From contig NW_025335641.1 of NCBI RefSeq assembly GCF_004798865.1, positions 15,474,792 to 15,538,791 on the forward strand: DNA of 64,000 nt. The letters are read 5' to 3'. The stretch comes from Varanus komodoensis. Lineage: Eukaryota > Chordata > Lepidosauria > Squamata > Varanidae. Below the pieces are notes generated by a model that was given only the letters and a program-made list of their open reading frames with translations, was not told where the DNA came from and searched no databases. A program made the position numbers and the translations under genes. Shown here one piece after another: positions 49,501 through 54,868 of this stretch. Every line of letters begins with the position of its first letter. Position 1 is the stretch's first letter.

Positions 49501-51179
49501 ATCTGCCTCCGCTGCTTTATTTCTGCAGTTACAGCAAAATAATTTCAGAGTGCTTCCAGGCAGAAGGAAAAGAAATTCCTCCAGCACTCAACATCTCTAA
49601 GCCAGCCATGCTGGAAATGGTAGGACTTTTTTCTGTTGGAAATGCATAGGACTGCCCCCTGCCTTACCAATATTCCACTATCAGGGATGCAAATGGACAA
49701 GGGTGAAAATGGTTATGGCAAGAACAGGAATTCTGCTGCACACATTGCATCAATGGCTATCGCAGCTCCACTGAAACAGATGAAACACTGGTCAAATGAA
49801 ACACTGGCATTATGCATAAGTCATGAGTCTAGATTTGCAGTGAGAATTTGGCACCATATTTAGGAACTTCCTGTCATCTTTGAACATGTTCTAATGACTT
49901 TTTGGGCATTTTGATGCCTCAGTTTTATACAGGTTTGCTAGATACTCTGTTCCGAGGAAGCTTAGCAGCCAAAGCTTTGTGAGCAAAGTACACCACAGAA
50001 TTGTCATTACTTTTCCATGATTCTTTGATTGCATCCCTGGCAATCCCTGAATTCATGTTCAACCAAAAACACATCGATAGTGCCACTGAACCAAACCCCT
50101 ATGAAATCACTACTTTGGCCAAATTGGGAGGACATTTCCCCACCATCAAAAGATACTTGTAACTTTAGGAGAATTGGAGCCTGTAACATTTCAAAATGAA
50201 GAAGTGTTTACCATGGCAAAAGCTGTGGGCTCACCTTTATTTTAAGGGGGTTTTTTTGTTTTGTTTTGTTTAGAACACAGGTTGAAAAGGTAGTGGAAGC
50301 AGAAGCTAAGTTGTGGCTACATCCAGACTTCTTTTCCAGAGTTCCCTGGGAATAATGCTAAAGTGGACATGGTACCATTGCTCAAAAGAAAGCATGGTGT
50401 ACCAGCCAAAGTCATTTTACTGCAGCCATCACCATAACCGTCACCAGAGGTAGCAGCTTCTAACCTGTTAAAAAGGAAGTTATATATAAACTTCCTTAAG
50501 AAATTTGGCCTTCAGAAAAAGAATCATCACACATACACACACCCATTCCAACACTGCCACACCAATTCATCACCAACAAATGGGCTGGCAAGCTGGAGCA
50601 GCCATGTTGGTTTCCCCTCAATTGATAAAAGTGATGTCATTTCAAAATTTCAGTATTCTCTCCTGCTTCAACAAAAGTGTGTATAATCTTTTAACCTTGA
50701 AGGTGTGTTTAATCTTTTCAGCAACTGCTACTTCTTATAAATGTGCTCCAATGCAGAGTAATCAAGGAACAACCATTGGAAATATAAAGTTAAATTGTCA
50801 TTTGTTTATTTGCTATAACTGTGTACTAGTATTTTATATCTCATGACATAGTATTCTATGTTAGTCCTATGTTGAGTAAACCATTGAAATGAGTGGGACT
50901 AACTTATGCTCCATTCATTTCAATGGATCTACTCAACATACGATTCTACCCACAGTGACATTTTCCTAGTAAAAACTAAATGTACAACCACCAAAGAAAG
51001 TTACTTTCTACAATGATGTTCAAAATCATGACACAGTTGTCTAAAGATAAAATTAAAAATACCTTTCCAAAATCACGGACGTCGAATAAGTCGAAGGCTT
51101 CAAAAAGTTCACTCTTCTTCATCCCAAATATCTCGCAACATGATGAAAGGAATGTCCTTATATTCTTCAAACACAGAAA
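6048..51179 (-). CDS. VAV3: VAV3 guanine-nucleotide exchange factor, partial gene (exons 2-15)
   Basis: VAV3 activates Rho/Rac GTPases downstream of receptor and Src/Syk-family tyrosine kinases, in the cytosol and at the membrane. Fourteen exons, all with AG acceptors and GT donors, join in compatible phases into 432 stop-free codons plus 2 nt. Exons lie at 51063-51179, 28253-28311, 26550-26615, 24642-24750, 23297-23389, 21989-22057, 18042-18145, 16254-16353, 15202-15297, 11483-11551, 9854-9940, 8167-8252, 6583-6715 and 6048-6157. The product covers the CH end, the acidic region, DH and PH. Compared from memory, it matches human VAV3 (847 aa) residues 69-501 with no indels. VAV3-type rather than VAV1/VAV2-type residues include [11 protein letters not shown] and [19 protein letters not shown]. 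Exon 1 and the zinc finger, SH3 and SH2 exons are outside the window. Nothing suggests a pseudogene. Confidence 0.97.
6158..6582 (-). other. VAV3 intron 14
   Basis: This 425-bp intron is the shortest in the window. No repeat or other signal is recognised. Confidence 0.9.
6583..6715 (-). CDS. VAV3: VAV3 exon 14 (PH domain core)
   Basis: This 133-nt exon starts with the last base of the split arginine and encodes 44 residues, about human 421-464. It contains [20 protein letters not shown] and [14 protein letters not shown]. These are core strands of the PH domain, which in Vav proteins packs against DH and contacts phosphoinositides. The acceptor is ttttcacag and the donor gtaaat. The open frame continues past the donor by chance. 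Confidence 0.97.
6872..6935. repeat. Degraded hairpin repeat (CTATGTAAG...ACTGCAGTC)
   Basis: It is a short imperfect palindrome around AAGTCCACTGCACTCAGCGG and GGACTTATTTTTGAAGACTG. It shares layout with the hairpin family seen elsewhere in the window. Confidence 0.4.
7070..7860 (+). mobile_element. Decayed L2/CR1-clade LINE reverse-transcriptase body
   Basis: Frames contain order-preserved pieces of an L2-like polymerase: [20 protein letters not shown], a YLEDPFQ-like stretch, [17 protein letters not shown] (usually LNxDLxxVxxWMxxNKLKLN), and finally a [15 protein letters not shown] end resembling the [16 protein letters not shown]-terminus. There are many stops and frame breaks. It is inserted antisense to VAV3. 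Confidence 0.65.
8167..8252 (-). CDS. VAV3: VAV3 exon 13 (start of PH domain)
   Basis: This 86-nt exon encodes 28 residues and two bases of an arginine codon, about human 392-420: [20 protein letters not shown], then LDRRTRQD. The core GRPQGDGEI identifies it. The acceptor is ataatttcag and the donor gtgagc. It is the most diverged VAV3 exon here: QSLLLY for QPVLLF, K for R, and RRTRQD for KHTKQE. No reported open frame covers it on its own strand. Confidence 0.96.
8253..9853 (-). other. VAV3 intron 12
   Basis: This 1,601-bp intron contains an L2-like LINE 3' end at 8355-8789. From 8790 to 9853 I recognise nothing, although 8800-9120 is more GC-rich than its surroundings. Confidence 0.9.
8355..8789 (+). 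mobile_element. L2/CR1-clade LINE 3' end, C-terminal frame intact
   Basis: An open frame ending at 8610 encodes [35 protein letters not shown] and [12 protein letters not shown], the conserved C-terminal tail of L2-like polymerases. After the stop comes a 3' untranslated region with GTGAGCCGCCCCGAGGCTAC, GGGGCGGCATAGAAATG and an (AATA)n tail to 8789. The clean frame suggests a fairly young insertion. It lies antisense to VAV3. Confidence 0.85.
9854..9940 (-). CDS. VAV3: VAV3 exon 12 (end of DH, linker to PH)
   Basis: This 87-nt, phase 0-0 exon encodes [20 protein letters not shown], then QFQSSIDNL, about human 363-391. It closes the DH helical bundle and leads to the PH domain. The acceptor is tggtttag and the donor gtacgt. 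No ATG-initiated open frame of 60 codons covers it, so it is easily missed. Confidence 0.97.
9941..11482 (-). other. VAV3 intron 11
   Basis: This 1,542-bp intron has a short alternating AT/GCATATAT tract near 10597-10630. Otherwise nothing is recognised. Confidence 0.9.
11483..11551 (-). CDS. VAV3: VAV3 exon 11 (DH domain)
   Basis: This 69-nt, phase 0-0 exon encodes [15 protein letters not shown], then KLALDAMK, about human 340-362. The acceptor is gtcatacag and the donor gtgagt. N, A and T replace the human T, P and A in HTTDPTEKAN. Confidence 0.96.
12005..12300 (-). repeat. TTTA tract with degraded retroposon tail
   Basis: A (TTTA)n tract at about 12005-12028 is followed by ATCCTGCCCTTCACAGTG, typical of the reversed tail of LINE/SINE elements. 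A tail-like GGGTGGGATATAAATAAATG stands at about 12280-12298 in the opposite sense. The family is not determined. Confidence 0.45.
12483..12667 (-). mobile_element. MIR-like tRNA-derived SINE, degraded
   Basis: Plus-strand words CAACCCTATGAGGTTGG, GTGACTGGCCCATCGTCAC, GGGACTAGAGCCCAGATCTC and CTATATCACACTGGATC are in SINE order for a minus-strand copy. Confidence 0.75.
12818..12935 (+). mobile_element. CR1 LINE 3' terminus
   Basis: It starts GACATGCACATGGTGCGCAT and continues GGTCAGACTAGATGGCCCAG to two TTTCTATG-type units. It closely matches the 3' end of the copy at 3741-4045, so it belongs to the same subfamily, but is severely 5' truncated. Confidence 0.88.
14754..14935 (+). mobile_element. 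MIR-like tRNA-derived SINE, plus orientation
   Basis: It contains TGGGATTCTAGCTCCCAC (box-B region), AGCTCAAAGGGTGACTTTGA, CTCACAGGGTTTCTACAAAG and a GGGCTACGGAGG tail. The tRNA-like 5' head is partly missing. Confidence 0.65.
15202..15297 (-). CDS. VAV3: VAV3 exon 10 (DH conserved region 3)
   Basis: This 96-nt, phase 0-0 exon encodes [20 protein letters not shown], then [12 protein letters not shown], about human 308-339. The segment [17 protein letters not shown] is the hallmark DH helix that binds switch regions of the GTPase, and it is unchanged from human VAV3 as I recall it. The acceptor is tttaattag and the donor gtacct. Confidence 0.98.
15298..16253 (-). other. VAV3 intron 9
   Basis: This 956-bp intron contains a 130-bp hairpin repeat at 15369-15498. 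The rest is unrecognised. Confidence 0.9.
15369..15498. repeat. 130-bp palindromic MITE-like element
   Basis: The ends are inverted copies: AGGTGCAAACTTATGCATAT at the left, and at the right the reverse complement reading AGGTGCAACGCTCTTCATAT. Both continue into TTTAGACAG(G/A)AA(G/T)AAGTCC. The arms are about 38 bp, so the transcript would fold as a long hairpin. No clear target duplication is seen. Confidence 0.7.
16254..16353 (-). CDS. VAV3: VAV3 exon 9 (DH domain)
   Basis: This 100-nt exon starts with the last base of the split arginine codon and encodes [19 protein letters not shown], then [14 protein letters not shown], about human 275-307. The acceptor is tttatctag and the donor gtatcc. 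It carries central DH helices. Confidence 0.97.
16354..18041 (-). other. VAV3 intron 8
   Basis: This 1,688-bp intron contains an L2-like LINE 3' end at 17400-17668. The rest is unrecognised AT-rich DNA. Confidence 0.9.
17400..17668 (+). mobile_element. L2/CR1-clade LINE 3' end, truncated
   Basis: It encodes [20 protein letters not shown] and [13 protein letters not shown], then a stop. The 3' untranslated region has GTGAGCCGCCCCGAGGCTTC and an (AAAT)n tail. It belongs to the same family as 8355-8789. Confidence 0.85.
18042..18145 (-). CDS. VAV3: VAV3 exon 8 (DH domain)
   Basis: This 104-nt exon encodes 34 residues and the first two bases of an arginine codon, about human 240-274. It contains [20 protein letters not shown], then [14 protein letters not shown]. 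The acceptor is ttgtttcag and the donor gtaata. The sequence [15 protein letters not shown] is identical to VAV3 as I recall it and different from VAV1 and VAV2. Upstream residues that appear in frame are intronic. Confidence 0.97.
18235..18335. repeat. Degraded hairpin-family repeat
   Basis: It contains CCCACTGAGTTACTCCCAGG and GCTTATACAGGATTG, words of the hairpin-type repeat found near 28655 and 50846 in this window. The palindrome is only partly preserved. Confidence 0.4.
19506..19920. mobile_element. hAT-like MITE with 8-bp target duplication
   Basis: The 415-bp element starts CAGTGCTTTTTTTGT and ends with its exact inverse ACAAAAAAAGCACTG. It is flanked by identical GTAGGAAC at 19498-19505 and 19921-19928. 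An 8-bp duplication and CAGTG termini are diagnostic of the hAT superfamily. An A-run follows the left end. GGTGCCGGAACTC and GGTGCTGGAACTC near the two ends form subterminal repeats. It has no transposase frame, so it is non-autonomous. The perfect duplication suggests a young insertion. Confidence 0.88.
20938..21015. repeat. Imperfect AATACATCAATC tandem tract
   Basis: Repeated ATACATCAATACATCAATC-like words and a repeated CCTCTAGTGAATAC word give a short minisatellite. It explains the Ser/Asn/Ile-rich stretch in the open frame there. Confidence 0.7.
21989..22057 (-). CDS. VAV3: VAV3 exon 7 (DH domain)
   Basis: This 69-nt, phase 0-0 exon encodes [10 protein letters not shown] and then [13 protein letters not shown], about human 217-239. 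The acceptor is ctcttacag and the donor gtatgt. Phe replaces the first Tyr and Val the Ala of the human YFMAPLKRFL. It is more diverged than neighbouring DH exons but keeps the framework residues. Confidence 0.96.
22058..23296 (-). other. VAV3 intron 6
   Basis: This 1,239-bp intron has a short poly-C run near 22421-22434. Nothing else is recognised. Confidence 0.9.
23297..23389 (-). CDS. VAV3: VAV3 exon 6 (start of DH domain)
   Basis: This 93-nt, phase 0-0 exon encodes 31 residues, about human 186-216: [20 protein letters not shown], then [11 protein letters not shown]. This is the first helix of the DH (Dbl-homology) exchange domain, including the conserved-region-1 signature E-x-x-Y-x-x-x-L. 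The acceptor is acttggcag and the donor gtaaag. Ser replaces the human Ala in CCLAEI. Confidence 0.97.
23456..23512. repeat. Two-copy short duplication
   Basis: The word AATGCCTTGCTTTGGAAAT occurs at about 23456 and again at about 23494. Confidence 0.75.
24171..24383 (-). mobile_element. MIR-like tRNA-derived SINE
   Basis: Plus-strand words GAGAGGTAGGTTAGGCTGAG, AAAGTCACCCAGTTGGCTCC, GGGACTAGAACCTGGATCTC and CCACCACATTACACTGG show a well-kept minus-strand copy. Confidence 0.85.
24642..24750 (-). CDS. VAV3: VAV3 exon 5 (acidic region, Tyr160 and Tyr173 sites)
   Basis: This 109-nt exon opens with one base completing an aspartate codon and then encodes 36 residues, about human 150-185. It contains [17 protein letters not shown] followed by [12 protein letters not shown]. 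The tyrosines matching human Tyr160 and Tyr173 are both present; Tyr173 (Tyr174 in VAV1) is the main residue whose phosphorylation releases the DH active site. The acceptor is ctgttttag and the donor gtatga. Differences from human include THVDED for TLVEDE and Val for Glu in KAEVAH. Confidence 0.97.
24751..26549 (-). other. VAV3 intron 4
   Basis: This 1,799-bp intron has a degraded MIR-like SINE at 26057-26212. The rest is unrecognised. Confidence 0.9.
26057..26212 (+). mobile_element. MIR-like tRNA-derived SINE, degraded
   Basis: A head (AGCCAGTGCAGCATCATGGT), a box-B-like AAGGTTCTACTTCCCACTC, a GATTCTCAGCCTAG word and a TTTATGTAAGCTTCC tail are in the right order. Confidence 0.65.
26550..26615 (-). 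CDS. VAV3: VAV3 exon 4 (acidic region, Tyr141 site)
   Basis: This 66-nt exon encodes [19 protein letters not shown] and then LI, about human 128-148, with split codons at both ends. The tyrosine in DEDIYKGL corresponds to human Tyr141, an autoinhibitory phosphorylation site of the Vav family. The acceptor is tctccatag and the donor gtaggt. Ile-Asn to Val-Asp is the main change from human, and it keeps the segment acidic. Confidence 0.96.
26616..28252 (-). other. VAV3 intron 3
   Basis: This 1,637-bp intron has a two-copy 19-bp tandem repeat at 27024-27061. The rest is unrecognised. Confidence 0.9.
27024..27061. repeat. 19-bp tandem duplication
   Basis: TATGGTCCCAATGGAATTC occurs twice directly in tandem. 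Confidence 0.85.
28253..28311 (-). CDS. VAV3: VAV3 exon 3 (CH end and linker)
   Basis: This 59-nt exon encodes [19 protein letters not shown] plus the first two bases of an arginine codon, about human 108-127. The acceptor is cttctgcag and the donor gtacgg. It closes the CH domain and leads into the acidic region. Its phase 0-2 structure matches the next exon, which starts with the single base G. Confidence 0.96.
28655..28745. repeat. Hairpin-family repeat
   Basis: CCAATACTATACCCACTTAC at the left is matched by CTAAGTATGGGATGGCACT at the right, around a core AATAAGCCTCACTGAATTC with inverse GGACTTATTC. The palindrome is imperfect. Confidence 0.6.
29812..29975 (+). mobile_element. Ancient MIR/CORE-SINE fragment
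   Basis: It contains AACTATCTCTTAGCCTCAGA, TCTGTAAGATAGGGATAACA and a GTTGCAACAACATATGAGAA-like stretch. These correspond to the MIR segment that reads ACTTAACCTCTCTGTGCCTC and TCATCTGTAAAATGGGGAT. It is old and diverged. Confidence 0.6.
33066..33450 (-). mobile_element. BovB/RTE LINE fragment, internally deleted
   Basis: Plus-strand words AGGACCCACTTGCTTATTTT, TCAGCTTTCTTCACTGTCCA, GCTTTCACATACATACTGGG, TGAATTATCTTGATCTTGGT and CTTCCAAGTCTCAGTCTTC are the reverse strand of BovB ORF2 as seen across squamates. The first 50 bases (TCAATCCATCTCAATGCTGG) come from further along the element, so an internal piece is missing. Confidence 0.8.
34531..34577. repeat. (CA)n microsatellite
   Basis: ATACATACAT leads into about 19 CA units, abutting the 5' end of the MITE at 34578. 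Confidence 0.95.
34578..35117. mobile_element. Pogo/Tigger-like MITE, copy A
   Basis: It starts CAGTGGTACCTCGGCTCAC and ends with an inverted version (AACTGAGGTGTTCATGAGC ... ATCCACTG). It is followed by TA on the right, while the left flank is a CA microsatellite. Subterminal ACAAACTTAATCCATTCC and AAATTGGTCACAAGCC match copies B and C. The interior is G/C-rich with GATCGCGG and CCATCTCC modules. No transposase frame is present. Confidence 0.8.
35590..35706. repeat. Hairpin-family repeat, degraded
   Basis: The left end CCTGTGCAATCCTACGCAAG is balanced by the right end TTCTATAGGACTGCACCCTT, whose complement reads AAGGGTGCAGTCCTATAGAA. The centre includes CATGCCCAGCCAGCACAGG. Confidence 0.55.
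36101..36213. repeat. 113-bp palindromic MITE-like element
   Basis: The ends are inverted: TAAGGATGCAATGCTATGCA at the left and TAAGGTGCAATCCCATGCAT as the complement of the right end. The inner part TTTAGACAGGAAAATGTCTC with CCGGCTGGGGAATGCTGGGA matches the centre of the 15369-15498 element. Confidence 0.7.
36218..36270. repeat. Two-copy tandem duplication
   Basis: ATTAAGTCTATGTAGCA occurs twice about 30 bp apart, with AATTA-rich spacers. Confidence 0.8.
43240..43488 (-). mobile_element. MIR-like tRNA-derived SINE, best-preserved copy
   Basis: Read on the minus strand, it starts AGAGCCAGTGTGGTGTAGTG with tRNA box-A-like sequence and continues CGGGTTCTAGTCGCC (box B) and AACTGGGTGACTTTGGACC. 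Next come CTCAGCCCAACCTACCTCAC, AGGGTTGTTGTTGTGCAGAT and GGCAGGATATAAATCC, ending with an (AAAT)n tail (a TTTA run on plus). It is nearly full length and is the reference copy for the others here. Confidence 0.88.
46161..46495 (-). mobile_element. L2/CR1-clade LINE 3' end
   Basis: The minus strand encodes [20 protein letters not shown] and AKPFLF, a diverged version of the C-terminal tail seen at 8355-8789. Its tail (TTTATTTATTTAAAACG on plus) lies at the low end. It is older than the copies at 8355 and 17400. Confidence 0.75.
47823..48120 (+). repeat. Sauropsid interspersed repeat (TAAGAACATAA...GATCAGGCC type)
   Basis: It starts TAAGAACATAAAAACTTAAG and continues GAGCTGTGCTAGATCAGGCC, AGTCTGTCCAGTCCAGGACT and CCTCCATGAATTTGTCCAAT, then CTCCTTTTAAAGCCATGCAG and TGGCCATCACAGCA. 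This string is widespread in reptile genomes, where I believe it belongs to CR1-type LINEs in reverse, but the assignment is from memory. Confidence 0.75.
48592..48621. repeat. GGAA/GGCA simple repeat
   Basis: A run of GGAA units grades into a run of GGCA units. Confidence 0.9.
48880..49230 (+). mobile_element. BovB/RTE-like LINE 3' end
   Basis: Frames encode [20 protein letters not shown] and, after a frame change, [19 protein letters not shown], the decayed C-terminus of an RTE-type polymerase. The nucleotide end reads CATTCATTCCTTGGGTTGCC, ATAACTCAGAAAAAAACTGA, then AACAACAACACCAACAACAA, the typical RTE tail. It is 5' truncated. Confidence 0.75.
50846..50945. repeat. 100-bp palindromic MITE-like element, nearly perfect hairpin
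   Basis: TATGTTGAGTAAACCATTGA, continuing AATGAGTGG, is matched by the complement of the right arm, TATGTTGAGTAGATCCATTG, continuing AAATGAATGG. The loop is about 12-15 nt. It would form a stable stem of about 30 bp. Confidence 0.75.
51063..51179 (-). CDS. VAV3: VAV3 exon 2 (C-terminal part of CH domain)
   Basis: This 117-nt, phase 0-0 exon encodes 39 residues, about human 69-107. It starts [16 protein letters not shown] and ends [14 protein letters not shown]. It forms the second half of the calponin-homology domain, which in Vav proteins folds back on the DH/PH unit to inhibit it. The acceptor reads cttctttag and the donor gtattt. Differences from human as I recall it are conservative (T to S, A to S, T to I, R to K). 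It is isolated, with large introns on both sides, as in other vertebrate VAV3 genes. Confidence 0.97.
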
Positions 51180-51579
51180 CTAAAGAAGAGGAAAACAATT
51201 GTTAAGTGTGCCATCCAATCCTCTCAACATCCAAAGTTATCTTTAAAAAGATACACCTAGGACAAACATTGTTGAACCATTACTACTCCTCAGAAGCAAC
51301 TTGGACTGAATGAAAGCCATGGCTGGGATACAGAAAATTATTTTAGCATGCACCCACTAAAGCCTCCAATAAAGTCAGTGAAATGCTTGGCTTTTTATTT
51401 GAACTGATCGCTTTGCTGTATGACAAAATGCTTTTAAAAGACAGCTTCAAAATAAGTTTTTCATAGAAAGGCTGTTCTTCAAGTCTCAAAAAGTACTTGG
51501 GTTCATAAAACTGATTTTCCAGTGCTATCGATCATGTTATGTAGATTGCGGCAGCAAAGCAGGCCATACAGGCTGGAGA

Positions 51580-51735
51580 TGGTGAGAGCTGTGATCCATT
51601 ATATCTGTAGAGTACCAATGTGTAGAGAATGCCGTGTGGTACCATCTGAATTAAGAACCATTGTAAACCATCCTGAGACACTAGTAATGGGACGGTCAAG
51701 AAAACTTTAAATAAACAAATAAAACAAATAAGAAC
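51580..51735 (+). mobile_element. Degraded LINE 3' tail (L2/CR1 type)
   Basis: It contains ACCATTGTAAACCATCCTGA, TAATGGGACGGTCAAGAAAA and a TTAAATAAACAAATAAAACAA tail. This layout matches L2/CR1-type 3' ends (hairpin plus A/T-rich tail). Confidence 0.5.
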
Positions 51736-54278
51736 AGAATGGAAATGTGCCTGAAAAGCTGCACTGTAATACAGTTGAGACTTGGACAGTGTGCATGAAA
51801 TTATCAGTGCGAACTACCTAGTTTTTTCCCCCAAATTTAAAATAAAAATATAAAATGGTCTGAGAAGCTTTGATGTCTAGAACAGAAGGTCTAAATGGCT
51901 CATACAGTCAAGATATATTGAAGCATTAGTCTGATGCTCTTTATTAGTGTTTTAAAGTTTTGCCAACCAAAGCAAGCCAGCAAGCACAGAGCTGAGAGAT
52001 AGCCCAGGCGGGAGAGACAGTGTCCTGTTAACATATGTAATTTTTAAGCGAAAACTAAAGAAAAAACTACAAGTGAGCCATATTCTTCAGATACTTACTT
52101 ACCAGGTGCTGTCACAGCAGAATTAATTATATAACAGAAAAACAAGCACTTTCTGCACCCACACACTAAAATAGCTAATTAGAATTCTAGTTAAACAGAT
52201 TCTGAAAATACATTCACAGTACTTACAGATTTAAAAAAAACACCACAAATGCATATTGCATAAGTAGAACGGACTGTAATTACACCCTTGAGGATTATGC
52301 AATTATGATTTTACAGTAAGTTATACAGAAGAGAAAACGAGTCTGTAATATTTAATATGGCAAATTAGCATGTCAGGTCTATCCCTGTCTCCCACCAAAA
52401 GAAGTGAATCAAGGGTTCCTGATTTACTCTGAAAAAAGCTTTATACTTCTAACAGCTGAAGAAACTGGCAAAGCTCGGCTCAACTGAGCTTTCTGGCTCT
52501 TGCACTCTAAAGCCACATGTGTCAGCCATTCTCAGCTTTTCCTCCCCCACTTCCATTTTTTTAGGGGGTGGGCTTTCTGAATCATTGCCATCTTGATACA
52601 CAGGTGGTGTGTGCATCCATGTGGAAAGGCAGCCGGCGGCAGCAGAATCACTGTTGTTACAGGTTTTCCTACTTCACACACATGTCCACAATCAGGGTGC
52701 CAGGCACCAACATCTGAAGTTCACCCACAAACTAGACCACACAATAAAACAGCCTTTGTAGAAACACCCTAGTCTTAAATATTTCAATTTCTCTTCATCA
52801 CATACATGTACCTTTCTAAAGCACAATATTTTCATCCGAGGAGGTAATGGTTTTCAGATACTCTACTTTAAGCGAGAACACTTTGCACATCAGTCCTTGA
52901 GAAACCCTGCAACTTGGGTTCTGGGAATCCTGTAACTTATTCTGGAGGCATGCATGCATTGTGTGGGAATTCAGACTGAATCCAGTCATCTTCAGTAGCA
53001 GCCCATGGCAGGAGAAAGCTCCTCCAGATGCAGTCTTGTCTGCCATGAATGAATGTCTACCTTGGGGCCGTATGCCTTACAGCACCCTCCTCACCCAACC
53101 TGGATCCCTCCAGATGTGTCTGACTGCCAGTGTCGTCATAATTTTCCTTTAGATGTTTTCGTCAACAGCCTCATTATTCCTGACCATCGTGGTCAATCTG
53201 GCTGGGGCTTGTGGGTATTGATATTGCAAACATCTGGATGGCACCACCAGGTTGCGGAAGGCTCCCCCAAGGCATTATACACGGCAAGTGGCAGCCAGTT
53301 CTGCAGTTGAGCTACTCACCTGTGGTGAGTCAGTATTGTCACAAAAGCACACAGGAAACATGTCATACACTGAAAGGAGTCTAACTCATTTCTGTTGTTA
53401 ACCGTCCCCTTCCTTTGAGGCCGCCAACATGGCACAGATCTTGTACCCAGGAGAAAAAGTGAGCATTAAAAAGTAGGCTAACAAAATTAATGGGTATATT
53501 TGTACAAGGCTGCCATGTAGCTTGGGGAAGAATTTTTAGACAGGCACCCATTATTTTATGCTTAATCTTATGCGGTAAATCAACCATCTGGTAATGGACA
53601 CAGAGGGGTTGTGACACTGAGCTTAGCTGTTCTCTGCATCATTTGTGAGATGTTGCTGTAACACAACATTTTATGTCTCTACAGAGTGCCTTCAGGAGCA
53701 TGGAACCAGCCATTTGTCACCATTTGTCAACCCTGCCTCCACTGGAAAGAGGGACACATCTTTAGTTACAATGCGCAAAAGTAATTCCTTTCAAGTAACA
53801 AGCCTCTTGACAATAGGATGAAATCACCCTGTGGCCTGAAAGGGCACTTAGCGTCTTTAGTTTCAGGTTTTAACGGCTCGATAGCCAACCATTTTATCTT
53901 TCAAACAGATTAAAAGGTGACTCTCTTAACAGTTAACCTACCCTGATTAACAGACCAGCTGCGCAATTAATACTTCTATTTGAAAAAGTAGATATCCATG
54001 TCCATCCTTCTTTTTGCCATCCATTAAGTTTCATAAGAAAAAACACACAGAAAAATCCTGACCCATGAAGAACTTAAAATGCTAAAGTTTAAAGCTTGGA
54101 AGAATGAACCACTTCCTGAAAGGGAGAGAAATTAAATGGACAAGTGAACCAAAGTGTATTTGTTCAGAGAAAATGAATTATTTTTTTCAAGTTCTCACAT
54201 TAAAGATAAAAATACAAGAGCAAATCTTGCTTATCTGAATGACTGAGGTGGCTTTCCTCTGATGGCAAATATTACATA

Positions 54279-54868
54279 CAGTAATACCTCAGTTCACAAA
54301 CACTTCTGTTCACGAACAATTCAGTTTGCGAACAAAAAGTTCGGCAAAATTTTGCTCCCATTTGCAAACTCTGCATCAGGTGATGAACACGATCACGGCC
54401 ATCTTCCCCACACAAACACAATCACAGCTATCTTCCCCACACCGCGACCATGTGACCGAGTGTGTTCGAGCAGGGAAAATGGCTGCAATCGTGTTTGTGA
54501 GGGCAAGATGATTGCAATCGTGTTCACACGAATATGAACGCAGCCATCTTCCCTGCTCTGACATGTAGCCGCAGCTTCCTCTAGTCAAAATCCCTGTCGC
54601 AAATTCTCCCTCCAAACAATAACCTCCTCCCCACCCACCTTCCTGTCCTCCATGCCAGAAGCCACCTCAAGCAAGGTTAGTGTTCTCTCTCTTAATACTG
54701 TACTGTACTTTGTTTCATATTTTGTGGTTTAAAAAAATTACATATGTTTCAGAACAGAGTAATCTTATTTACATTGAACCTTATGGGGAAATTTGACTCG
54801 GTTTGCGACCAATTCGGTTTGCGACCAGAATCGTGGAAGGAATTAAGTTCGGGAGCTGAGCTCCTATC
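54279..54868. mobile_element. Pogo/Tigger-like MITE, copy B
   Basis: Preceded by TA, it starts CAGTAATACCTCAGTTCACA and carries AATTCGGTTTGCGACCAGAA and GGAATTAAGTTCGGGAGCTG near its right end. That end decays around GAGCTCCTATCA, so the right boundary is approximate. The interior has GATCACGGCCATCTTCCCC-type modules in both orientations, shared with copies A and C. Confidence 0.7.

Larger units (their letters stand above)
28312..51062 (-). other. VAV3 intron 2 (22.8 kb)
   Basis: This is the largest complete intron in the window. It holds LINE, SINE and MITE copies listed separately: hairpins near 28655, 35590, 36101 and 50846; a MIR at 29812; BovB at 33066 and 48880; a pogo-like MITE at 34578; a SINE at 43240; an L2-like end at 46161; and a sauropsid repeat at 47823. 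I recognise nothing in the long stretches 29980-33060, 36215-43235, 43490-46160, 46500-47820 and 49230-50845, including no VAV3 alternative exon or other gene. Confidence 0.88.
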
